Part shown: positions 33,902-46,528 of the stretch, one piece after another
How positions within the stretch are numbered: position 1 is the first letter of the stretch
Layout of the letters: each line of letters opens with the position of its first letter
Assembly: GCA_026874595.1 (NCBI GenBank)
Contig: CM049310.1
Span: forward strand, 86,095,056 to 86,159,055
Origin: Sipunculus nudus
Lineage: Eukaryota > Annelida > Sipuncula > Golfingiida > Sipunculidae
Direction of reading: 5' to 3'
Length of the DNA stretch: 64,000 nucleotides
Program-made: the position numbers and the translations under genes
The notes under the pieces: generated by a model
The model's database searches: none
Told to the model about the DNA's origin: nothing
The model's input: the letters and a program-made list of their open reading frames with translations, nothing else

Positions 33902-36900
33902 GAAGAAGAAGCAAGTTTATTCCAGAGAAAGGCTCCCTCTCTTTCTCTCTCTCTCTCTCTCTCTGTATATAAATATATTTTATATAGACACACGTTGCTT
34001 TTGTGGTCTAGGGGTATAAACCATAGAACTCAAAGCCTGAAGACCTTGAGTTCGAATCCCAACCGAGGTGATGAGTTTTTTTCACATTCAGCTTTGATAA
34101 AGAATTTAAACAAGTGTTCAAATGATATCGATTACACATACATATAATTGACTTATATATTTAAAGTGAGAAAAAGGCTGTGTATTATTATATTTTTACA
34201 GTGCCATGAAATACCTTGAAATGCCCTTCTTTTTTAATATATTCCGTGAGATTAAGACAGAGAATAATCAAATATTTTTTTTGAAAAAAATTGATGTTCA
34301 AGTTTAGTAAGATTGTGTTTCTTTTTATGTTCGACCTTGTTAAAGCCATCGATTATATATCAATATATTTATTAACCGGCCACACTGCTGTCTCTCGGAT
34401 TCAGAGGCCACGACACACATGATTAGTCTGGTCATTCAAGGTTCATATTAATGGGGATAGGGCTTTTACACGCAATACCCCAGAATGAAATCAACAAGGA
34501 TCACGATTCGAGTGACGTCACAGTGCACAGTGCCTCATCGTCTTGGTATAAAATCGACAAGAACTTAAGGGCATTCTTTCATCTCCACTCGGAGATGAAA
34601 CTGACGCAAAAGAATGACCCTGTGTGTGTGAATGTACCGGCACATGTGCGCTTTTGAAGTGTTTCACTTTGGTGTACTTCTGGTGTACTCTATACTTTTA
34701 AATGTTGATAACATGCGTGATCGTTTAATAGAAATATAAAAACAATATAAAAATATCGGTTTATTCGGCATTGCCCGAGATGGTTGCCCGAAGGCTACGG
34801 AACAGGCCGATTGATAATATTAAAATATCGCGCAAGCCCTTTCTGTAACGGTCACGACAGTCAGGTTGTCTTAGATATAACAAATTATAGTGAATAACTT
34901 GAGAAAAAAATTAATAACAGGAAAAAGATCACCTTCATTTAATTATTTTCCCACCTAAAAGCTGTTCCAACAATGGTGGTTTATGACGTTAAGTTAATAT
35001 TATCTTGAAAGAAATTCAAAATGCCAAGATGGTTTCTGTGTAACTGATAAATTGTCTAGCAGACCTCTCATTTATCAAAAGTGAAGATCTTTTGGTTAAA
35101 AAGGATCAAATCTTAGGGGTTCCCTAGTGACATTTCAGACAAGGTTGCCAAATCATTTATATGCTCTTTTAAAACTATTTGGTTTGCTGCGCAGTCCGCT
35201 TACTAATAATATTTGCGACATCGCAGCTGCATCCTGGAAACACACCCAAGGTGAGAGGGTATCGGCCATATTTGCTGCCTTATCCATCTCGGCATTATAT
35301 TGTTGAAACAACGATGATACGGTCAAATGATCCATGTTTTTTTAAATAAACAGATGAGGCCTCGGAGTAAAGATTCCAGTCTTAATTGAAAAGCCGTTCC
35401 AAGGGTCGAAACTGAATATTGGCCAGGTGTTGGTTTTCAAATAAGACATTTAAGAGTAAGTTTTTATTATACTACTATTTAATATACATAAATATTGAGT
35501 TGGATGGTGCAAAATACCTCTTCTATTTTTTTAGCCCCAGTTTTCTTGAGGAGAATGATCGTTAGGTTCAAATTCCGCCATGGCGGTATCCGAGACTACA
35601 CTAAATTTCATTACCATTGTCCAACTGTTTTTCGCGATAATTTTTATAAAATATACTATAGCATGCCTGTTTTTTTCTCAGAGGCAAATCTGACAAAAGT
35701 GACGATCATCCAATAGCAAAATAATACTCTCCTATGCTTGAAATTTATATAATTATTTTAAAAAAAGAAGTATAGCTGAACAGACATAAGGTCTTGCGAC
35801 CTTTAAACTGCCTATGCTGACGTTCATTAGCTACATAGATTTTAATGATTCATAGAGATGACGTCACAATGGTATTTGTACGTCACACTTTTACACTAGA
35901 TGGTAAAATAGATTTGACCACTTTAAATTACGCCATCGTTTTTGCAGCTCTCTCTCTCTAAACCGGTCAACATCGTCCCAAGGTCGAAGTTAATATAGCA
36001 ATTTTATAAATTTATATAAGTATATATATTTATTTCTTACTTATTTAAATCATCAGAAATTGCCAAATTACGTCTTTAAAATGATAAAAATGAATTGATA
36101 GTAACATACAAAACAGATTTGAAAGAAATGTCGCAAAAACTCAGGTGGACAAGCAGGTTTGACCAAAAAATCTGTTCAAATTAATTACCTCATGAATCGC
36201 TAATTATGGCTGTATGTTTCTTTCTTCACGAGTTCCATTTTTCACTTTCAGATACTCTGAAATTCAGATGTATTATTCTGAAGAACAAATCTCAAGAACC
36301 TGAGAAGCTCATGAACTGAGGTTCTCCAAAGAATCCGTATGATGGTTTTACATGGAATCCTCACATTCTAGGAAGAACCATGTATGACAGATTCTAGCTG
36401 GGACATTAAAAGGCGACCCATTCAATTCATTCTGAATAATCGTTAACTGATCAATTATAATCTTTATCCCATTAGTTTAGTCATTTTCATAGATGCTTCT
36501 GTTTCTTTGGAACATACAGAAATTAATACAATCAATTACCGATATCTGGCCCATGGAACAGCAGCCCCAAAATATTTAATATTATTTAAATAAAAATGAT
36601 ATATCAATTTAAATTTTGAATTATTTCAATATTCTTAAAACTACTTCAAAGAATCTAAGGTAAACTGTCATAGTTAGGTCCATTTGGAGCTCGAGCTCCA
36701 AATGTATCTACTGCCATAAGGTGCCTAATATTATACAGAAATCAATCGAAGATGTAAATCTAATACTTATAAAAGGAATTCGGTTCATGTTTGTTCGCAG
36801 TGTTCTCTAAAACCGCGTTGTGTACAATATTGTGCCATACATCATTTTAAAGGTTATTATCCCCGCAGTGACATAGGCGATATGAAAATAAATAACTTTT

Positions 36901-39900
36901 AATATACATATAATTTTGAAGGATTTTTCCGCATTTTTACCGAGCACAGCCGAACTGCCTTCGGCAATCACCGGAATGCGTGCATCGTGGTCAATTAACC
37001 TCTAAGGACTATTGTTCATATGAATAACGCTTGCTTTCAGTGAGGGATTTGACCCACGTGCGTGGTCAGTAAAAGAGAAAAACACAGGTTTCTCGCTTTA
37101 TGAAAGGAGAGTTCAACCCAGGAGGATTAATGACAAAACCCAATTTCAGGAACAGGGCTGGGGTGGTGTCGGGGGTTTCAGGCCTCAACATTTGAGGCAA
37201 CGATGTATGCATATTTCTGTTTCCTTCTTCAGGAACTGTTTCCTTGCAACGTACATTTTATTAATCTTTAATGTGTTCCTCACATCAACCTATCCTTTAT
37301 ACGTCCAACGATAGAAACCAGTCAAATATCAACGAAACACAGTATGCCTCCGCGTCTCATTCCGGTTCGCAAAGTAAACAATGACTGACCAGGTCTTTAA
37401 AGTAAACAAACCGGGATATGATTTTTTCCGCGAGCACAGCGCCACAAAATAACATTAAAAATTATTTGTACATATCGTATTAAGAGAGAATCTAACTAAA
37501 AATCTATATTTTCTTTTAACTTTTATAATTAAAAATGAGCCAACATTCAATGTCTCAGTAAATATATCTCCGAAACCGCGGTAAAAAAGCCCGGTATACC
37601 GGGTTTATAAGCTAGTGGTATATAAAAAGCATTGGTTGATGCTAAATGGACCATAAGACTAGCTTTCACGTTGTCTGAATATTTCTACACATAAGCTCAG
37701 TATTGAGATAACTTGCACCGAACCATATATTTTGTAAGGAGTTAATGCCCCATTATTCACTACTGAAAACAATCAGCGGTGTTGAGCACTTTTCCAATAT
37801 TTGATTTAATGCTGAGAAAATTTCTTTGACGAAAATAAAACACAAACGTAGGTACGCTTTTTTTCTAACATGAAAAAAAAAATCATGAGGCAGCGTTGCC
37901 GTATGATGCCTTAAATGGTTGAAATAGATCTATTCCCTCCTCAATTACGTTGTGTCCTCAGCCCTATCATTCCAAAACTGGGACACACGCAATATATAAA
38001 TGGTTGTACTCGAGCGGGAATGCTTTATAGTGCCGGGGGATTGCATTAGTGGTTATCATGTACTTAACTTGTTATGAGGACTGGATGAATTCTTGTCCTA
38101 CAATCACAACCTGTGTATGTTGTTGTCAACTCGCATCCCTGTAAATAATCTTCTATATAATTAATATGGAGTTGTTTTTTTTTTCTAGACCACGGTTTAC
38201 CTGCTTCCATTCTGATTTGACTCTCCAATTTTTGCAGACGTATCGGTGGTGTCCCATTTTAGGAAAAGTTTGTTTTGTTTTGCAGGATTATGCCCTATTA
38301 AGCTGAATAATTTATAATTTTAATATTTCCCAATTACGTGCCCCTTTTTCTTTTGTGCTGCAAGGTCCTCCACGCCGGTGACGCTTTTTTAGCAGTCGCC
38401 TCGGGGATTTCACTGGCCTGTTAAGGCCGTGGCCAGAGCGCATGTCCTGCCCAAGAGGCATTTCCGTGCAATACGCGGTCACGCTGGTCCAGTATAATCC
38501 CCATTGCTCCCCCCTATCCATAGCAACGCCTCTAAAGGAATTTTCTCTCTCAAAAGGAAGTAAAGGTCTTTAATCCTAAGAACATGCACACGACTCTGCT
38601 TTCAATGCGAGGGCTTATCAGTTTGGTCAACACTGGACAATGTTTCCAGTGATGTGACCACGGTTAGACTTTTTTTGTTTGGGATACAGCTATGTTGATT
38701 TTTAAACATTCAAAAATATTCTTCCATGATAACCATGGTTTCAAAAAATTCGGTCAAGTCATGTGTTTTATGAAGTTTTTTTTCAAAAAGAAGCCCCTTA
38801 ACTTAATTATCTTTCTCGTTGGGGGAGGGTGGTGGTGGTGGTGGGGGTGTATTCACATTCAGATATATTTGTTAAGATTCGATGTCTGTTGGGACGGTGA
38901 AACATGAAAAATATATCACCCGTACACCTTTAAATTGATAACAAACTAGAAATGGTAGTCAGAGCGTACAGACCTTCACCAGAATCTCCTTTAAAGGGGC
39001 TATATCACCTTTCTGACCTTTATAAACTAAAGGTAATCCCTTGCAGCTTACATAAAAATAGGCCAGAAAAAAGTGGATATCACCGAACACAGGCTGCTTA
39101 TTGTGTTTATATCAATGTGTTTATAATATGTGGGGGCCCGCCAAAATAATCAAAACAAATTAGACAAGGGCATCTGGCAGCAAGTCAGATAAGCCAGAGC
39201 TTTGCAAATGGTGTTTTGCAACAAGTGACCTTTCTACCTCCGCATATATGCAACCTACCACCTTATAATATATACATTTATAGTTGCATGTTTTTCCGTT
39301 CGTCAACATAGCTGTGTTTACAAACATGTTGTGGATAAACAAGTTCACACATCGTTCACGAAGACCTCACAAGAACCTTTCACAACGTAAATTACCTTAT
39401 ACACAGAGGAAGCCGGAAATCACATAAATTCTTTTTCAAAAGGTAGGTGATTGGGCACCTTTCATATCGGTCATGTGTTCACGTGTATGCATTTCATGTG
39501 AGAATACTGTCATGCTTCAGTAACACAAGTTCACCTTGCGAGTGACAGAACAAATAAATACGAATGGGTGACTTCCACATGGGGACAAAGGAATGGTCCT
39601 TTGTCATAATGGTTTATAAGAAAATATATATTTTGGTTATTCTTATTATTTCTCCAAATGAAATGGACTATTGATATGTCTTTATCCAAAATCTCTACAA
39701 ATGTTCAGCAAAGCATTGTTCGCCTGTCACGCATTTTCAGGAGGCGACCTGTAATCCCCACTGAGCCCCATTTCCATAATTATATCGCCTGTTAAGGAAT
39801 TTTACTCTGTCAAAAGAAAGTAAAGATTTTAAATTCAAGCGCCGAACACATGTCCACGTGAATCTTTAAATAGGAAGCACTTTTCCGTTAAGTGGACACA

Positions 39901-42900
39901 AAGAGCTGGGACCTTTTACACGATCACTGTTATATAGGTTTACAGGTATATTGATTTGTATCGATTCGGAAGTATCTTTCCATGATAACCGAGGTTATAG
40001 TAGTTCGGCCGATTTATGGGATGTTTGAAAAAAGTTTTTTTTTTTTCAAAAGGAAGCCCTAAGGCTTGACCACACTTCTTAGGGTCCTCAATCTCTTGCG
40101 AACTTTGAAACTCTCGCCAGAATCTACTAATCAGTCGTTCGTTCATACGTGCACGTTTCATGTAAAACACTGTCATGGGTCTGAAACACGGGTCCACCAG
40201 GGGAGTGGTAGAACAACTGCATACGAATGGGCGGCTTCTACTCGGGGACAAAGAAATAGCCACTTAGATTTATTCCTTTGTGGAATTGTGATTATGGCAC
40301 TTAAGAAAAAAATATATTATGGTGATTCCGATTACCTCCAAAAATGTAATGCAGTTTACTCTACCCGTACACAAATTTTCAGCAAAATCTGTATATTACA
40401 TTTTGCGTTCATTTGCTGAAAAACAATGCAACAAACCAAGGCTGAAGTCGTTTCTTTGCTAAATGCTTTCATTGAAATATATCATCCTGCTCATTTTATC
40501 TGAGAGAGTTGTCAATTTTACATCAGACCTGGTTATTCCATGACAATTTACAGTTATTACAGGGGCCCAATCACCTATCTGACCTTTATAAACTAGAGGT
40601 TGTCTCTTAGAGCTTTCATAAAAAATAAGCCAGAAAACGTGGATATCACCGCACATAGGTTGTTTCTTTTGTTTATTTGAACCTGTTTTATAATGTGTGG
40701 GGGCCCGCCAAAATATCTAAACAAATTCAACAAGGGCATCTGGCAGCAACTCAGGTAAGCCAGTGCTTTGCAAATGGCACCTTGCAACAAATGACCATTC
40801 TGCCTCCGCATATATGCAACCTACCACCTTGGGTTACATGTTTTTCCCTTTTGTCAACATTGCTGTGTTTACAAACATGTTGATCAACAAGTTCACATAT
40901 CCTTCACGAAGGTCTTATAAGAACTTTTCACAACCAAAATTATCCTTTAATCATTAATATATATAGAGAGGAAACCAGAAATCACAAAGTCTTTATCAAA
41001 ATGTAGGTGTATGGTCCCCTTTCAACATTTAAACAATACTGTTGGAATATATTTTTCTGGGCCTATCCTTTTACATTGGCAGCTATACGTTTCGCGTACA
41101 TGAGACTTCAACGACATATGCATGTGTATACAAATAATGCATGTGTTTGTTAACATGCCTTAGACTATACCCTGAGCTGACTACACTGAATAAACATCGT
41201 GTTTTACGATTTCGCCTGAGCTTCAACTATTACAAAACATCTTTCATATAATTTCACGGTAGAATGCTTCTTTATACAATCATTATATCTACGATATTTT
41301 CAATGCAATGAAGCTGTCGGACCTATGTTGTTTATCGAAAAAAAAAACTTAAAAATTCGTACACCCTGTATATGCCTCACGTCTCTTTCGAAAATTTATT
41401 TTTGTGTGATTTCTAGAATAGAAAAATTTTCTTTCTATGTTGATATTTTTGGGAGAGGGTGTTCCTGGAGAAATCCAGCAGAAGTAATCTTTATATCATA
41501 TAAGTGAAACTTGCGTGATTTCTAGAATAGAATAATCTTTCTTTCTTTGTTGATATTTTGGGGGAGATTGTTCCTGGAGAAATCCAGCAGAAGTAATCTT
41601 TATATCGTATAAGTGAAACACATGAGTTCCTATCAACTCATTACAAAAATATGCATCAGACAGAGCCGTGGATTTTCCAGGGGAGTAGCTGGTTTATTTT
41701 TTAAAACACTGCAGCAAGCACCCAAACAAAAGGACATATCAGTTTGACGAAATACATCTTTTTTGGTAGACATTATGAAAGATGACCTACATGTCTGTAT
41801 TAAAGTGATCCAGACGATATACCAGTGATAAGTTGTAAGGTGGTACAGATCTCAATAGCTCAAAGGGGCCTATTGCGATATATTGTGTCCATTAAAAAGA
41901 TATTTCCTCGAACTTTATATAAAAATAAACCAAAAACGCCTCTCCCACGGCACACAGGCTGTCACAAAATATCTGAACACATTCAAGAGGGACACCTAGA
42001 ACCAAAATTAGACGATCCAGATATTTGCAGATATAAGGATGTATTGGAAATAGTGACCTTTCAACTTCCACAAAAATGCACCAACCACCTTAGGCTACAT
42101 GTTTTTTTCTGTTTGTCGCTTTTGGGGCAGGTACCAGGTTAACAATAGCTTGAGGATAAAAAACAAGTTTATACATCTATCTCAAAGGCGTTATAAGAAA
42201 TGTTCTTAACAGGTGTTAACTACAGTTCATTGTTATGTACGAAGATAGGTAGGGTATAAGTGATGTGAATTCTGGTATTATCTCTCTTTTTTTATAGTTT
42301 TGTTAGTTGTTGTACGTGGGGATAACAGATTTTCGTATTATCTCTCATTTTTAGTTTTGCTGCTTTTTGTGCGTGGGATGGCATATTTTCATTTTGTCTG
42401 AATTTCTTAAGCTTAGTTGCCTCCGGTATAGGTAATGATGAAATGTTCTAGTATTTTCTAGTTTTTTAGCTTATTATCTCTTGTACGTGGGGGTGACAGA
42501 TTTTCGTATTTCTCTGTTTTCAGCGTTCTTGTATGTTGTACGTGGTAATGACATTGGAATGACATCAACAGCTCCAAGTCGTCCGTTACGAGAGGACTCG
42601 TGTCATAGTCGCTGTACCGAGGAATACTTCCCTGGAAAGCCCTGCTACTGTAACGATCTGTGTGACCAGTATGAAAACTGCTGCTTCGATTTCTACCTGG
42701 AATGTAAACGTAAGTAATTATATTGTAAAATTATATTTAACAAAAAACTTAGGTGAACCTAAATTAAATATTGTAAAATGAGATCTTACAAAAAAAAACT
42801 TAGAATATGAACCTAAGTCAAACATTATAAAATGAGATCACACAAAAAACGTAAGTACACAAAACGTAAGTAAAAAGAGCTGTTAAAAATACAAATGAAA

Positions 42901-44175
42901 TATGAAATTGCAAGCAACCTGAAACAACCTTCTGATTGCCTGAAAAAAAGTAAAAAGGATCATACACAATTTTAATGTGCACGAGCCAATATGATTTTTC
43001 TGTCAGTTTTGAAATATTTCCTTTTACATGTTAATGTAACCGAGGTGTTTTTCAGTTCGGGTTGCTGCAAAACTGAATTCTGGGGTGTCAATCAGGGAGA
43101 TAAGACCAATGAAAAATCAGCTGAAAAAAATTGCCCGTACTTTTATCGAGGCACGGATTAACCGTGCATAAGAAAAATTAGTAACACTCAATCTGATAAT
43201 GCCCATATGGACTCTTAGTTTTTTTCCGATATGGGAATATACAGGTGGCGCTCGAATTAGCAGCACGTGACCACTTGTGTGATTGACACTTTCGGATCAG
43301 TCAGAGGTTTTGGATCAAATATCACAAGACGATTTAGACATCAATAATTAATCAGGAGCCATGCCTTCCCATAAGGCACGGGAATTCTAAAACAAGCAAC
43401 AGCGCAGCTTGATCCCATTTTACAGTCTCAGCCTGTCACCTTTCTCTTTACGCGTAGTGTCTTTAGCGTCCATCAGCACCTGACACAGACTAAATATTAC
43501 AGATGTATCTGACATGAACAGGGCCTTCTGTATTTCCAATATATTCTACTTTGTGCAAATTAATCGATAATACCGATGATTGATCATTTTCATTCACAAT
43601 CGATTAAATCGGTTGCATTTTCGCATAATCGAAACCCAAAAGATTATGTTTGCAAATGCAAAGAAGTCATATTATCCCAAAAATATTGTAATCCTGTCAC
43701 AGATTTAGGAAATATAGAACAAAAAGTACTTTTGATTGAAAGGCTCCTTTCTATATTTCTTCAGGAGCTTAATGGGTGCCCTGAACGAGTTTACATTGCA
43801 GTTTACGGTGCATTTTAGGACGCATAAAATTCTTATTAAATATTTCTGGTGCTTAATGAGAGTTTCTCCAATATAACCTTCATACTATTTAATAAACCAC
43901 TATTTAATAAACGATGACCTGTTAAACAGCATAAACAGATGTTACACGGATCATGCAGGGAATATTTTAACGTTTAGTTGACCTCTTTTTGTACAGTTGA
44001 AGCTATTTTCAGTTAAAATCTAGATTTGTGCGGTTCTAATGTTTTTTCTATTAATTTTGTTCCGGTTACAAACTGTAAATCCCCTGTCATGCCCATGAGT
44101 CAATGACTGAATTCCATAAATACCGTATAACTGGCTCTGCTATGAGCTCGAGTAAGTATAAATACTGTTCTTTAT

Positions 44176-44234
<59 letters not shown>

Positions 44235-46476
44235 CTTAATTTAAGTGCAAAGGTGGGGGAAGGGGGGGGGGCGACTAAAATGTATTATTAGAAACATCTA
44301 ACAATTCAGTCACCTTTGGTGGCTAGTCACATTTCTGAGTGTACAAATATCAATTTACTAGTGATGGCCATGAGATTAGCTACAAAAAATAACACGTCTG
44401 TGTTTATTATTTCTGTTAGTTCTACGGGTTGCGACGGCGGCTGCTTTGCCGATCAAAAGTCCCACGACCAAGCTTCAAACTCCCCAAATGGATCAATATT
44501 AACACATGGTCTTTTAATAAGAAGACCAACAGCTATTTGATGCCACATTTGATAAATTGTTCACTCAGCAGTCAGTCAACACAACAGACTGAAACCCTTA
44601 TCAATTGCAGTTATATCGATTCAGTTCACTGATTAGTCGTCCAGGCGCACACAAATTGTAGCTACCAAGGGTGTCTAAAAGCTAAATATATCTGAATGTA
44701 TATTTGCACTTGGTTGGATTCTTAGATGTGTCTGTATAAGGGAGAAAATCCATTATGGTCTTTTTCTATTAAGTCAGACAAAGTTTTCGGTTATAGTTAG
44801 CTAATTGCAGAAATTCCCACTTCAGATAAACATGTCTGTATCCCTTATAGTACAGGAAATAGTTAAAAAAGTAATTTCGCCGCCACCAATACGTTCTTAC
44901 TGCTTATGTCATGACGTTTATCAGCGCAGGTCTTCTTTGACCAAATACACAATAACTGAAGTAGTCAATATATGCCAATAAGTTGTAGTTGTGTTAAAAA
45001 TAAGAAATATTGGCATGGTGAAATTGTTTAAATGTCACTCCGTCCGTGAAACCAATAACAAAGCTGCATTTCGTGAAAATGCGATCGTTATCGTGTTCAA
45101 ACAAAACTAAGCCCTATTAATGGAGAAGCGACGAAAGAGTTGTTCGGTAAAATGGTGGACATTACGTCGCTCAGACGCACGCAAATCGCTCAGGAATACG
45201 GTGCAGCGTGGAGGTGCGTGCAAACTTCCGCCTGGGTGTGACCGCGCTTCAAGCGAGTTTCAATTATAATCTTGTACCGTGAGTCCCCTGCGTGCTTTGT
45301 TTCACATGAACGTACTTCTTGGATATCTGGGTTATTTCTGGATAAAAAAACTGCTTTTATTTTAACACAATTATATTTGAAAATCTTGATACCTTAAGTT
45401 TTAACACCACTTGCTCGTGAGCATATTAAGCATTACACTAAGCAATTTCATATTTTTGTTTTCTCACTAGATATCCAACACTCCAAGTCACACGCACTGA
45501 GCACATAAACACACCCTATGGGTGATAATGAAGAATGGGGTTCAAACATTTCTTAGCACCAATAAAATTTGTTTTTCCTTATTTTGTGTTGCCTTGGATG
45601 AAATGTACATGTGCCGTATTGCCTCCCGCCAGGAGGGCACGCCTTAATGCCCCTTCGGCTGTGTGTGTGTGTGTTTGTGTGTGTTGGTTCAAAACATAAC
45701 AGGTACTGAATCTGGGCATTTCGGGAATAGGCCAATGAAAAACCGAATAACTTTTGGTGTGAATACGGCACTTAATCCGGATTCTGGAACTTCATGAAGT
45801 AATATTCACAAATTTATTGGGCTGTCCCATTTAGACTACTCTACAGGCGACTACAGGGGGGGCTTTAAATGGTACTTTTACCCGAACGACCGCAACAGCT
45901 TTTGCAAAAAAAAAATATATATTTATATATCTCCAACATTTTTAGATTTGGAAGTCCTTGACACCCTGACAATTAATTACCCGTTTTACCCCATAAGGTC
46001 CTTCTAAAAGTTGTTTGAAAGACTAATTTTATCCTTTTTCTAGAATCCCTATTATCCTTATTATTTTCTATTATCCTTAACATCTCGTATTTCTATAGAC
46101 TAGTCAGGTTCGCTGAAGTTTTATTACATAACTGCGTTTAATATTTTATTTTCAATTTGATAGTTTGATACATTATCGTGTAATTTCATATCACTTTATC
46201 GGTTAGCAATAGTTGTTACATTTTCAGCTGATTTTGCTTTACGTTTTTGGTTAATGTGACATTTTAGGTTAATTTAGTTTTTGCGATCTTGGTGTTTCTT
46301 GAATTTATGTATAGGTTAGTATTGCATTATCAGTTGATTTGTTATTACGCTCTCAGTTCGTGTTAGGTTGATTTGTTATTACATTATTACATAATTTACA
46401 TTATAAAATGGTTATTTATTTCATTTGCAAAAGGCCTAATACTATTCGCTAGATAAAGTTTAGCAGTATTGTAGCC

Positions 46477-46528
<52 letters not shown>

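Larger units (their letters stand above)
32393..34100 (+). repeat. ~1-kb tandem duplication ending in a tRNA-headed SINE
   Basis: Unit 1 starts near 32400 and unit 2 near 33379. They share GCGTACTCT, CGCCTATCA, TCTTTTAGGA and a TATAAAAG stretch. Each ends with TA/GA microsatellites and a tRNA-like block GTTGCTTTTGTGGTCTAGGG. Confidence 0.75.
30107..42523. other. Putative intron 1 of the mosaic gene
   Basis: 12.4 kb that is largely repeat: GCGAC-rich block, GGATCC-ended element, SINE tandem duplication, right arm of the inverted duplication, and a minisatellite at its 3' end. The 34150-38147 part shows no gene and no repeat I recognise apart from small palindromes. Confidence 0.45.

Noticed and set aside
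40066-40419. 117-codon ORF resembling one at 23063-23281
   Set aside because: The resemblance is at DNA level, because both lie in the arms of the inverted duplication; reading frames are not preserved along the arms.
44316-44632. Overlapping short plus-strand ORFs in intron 2 of the mosaic gene
   Set aside because: No domain, no splice phase match to neighbours, and no need for an extra exon there.
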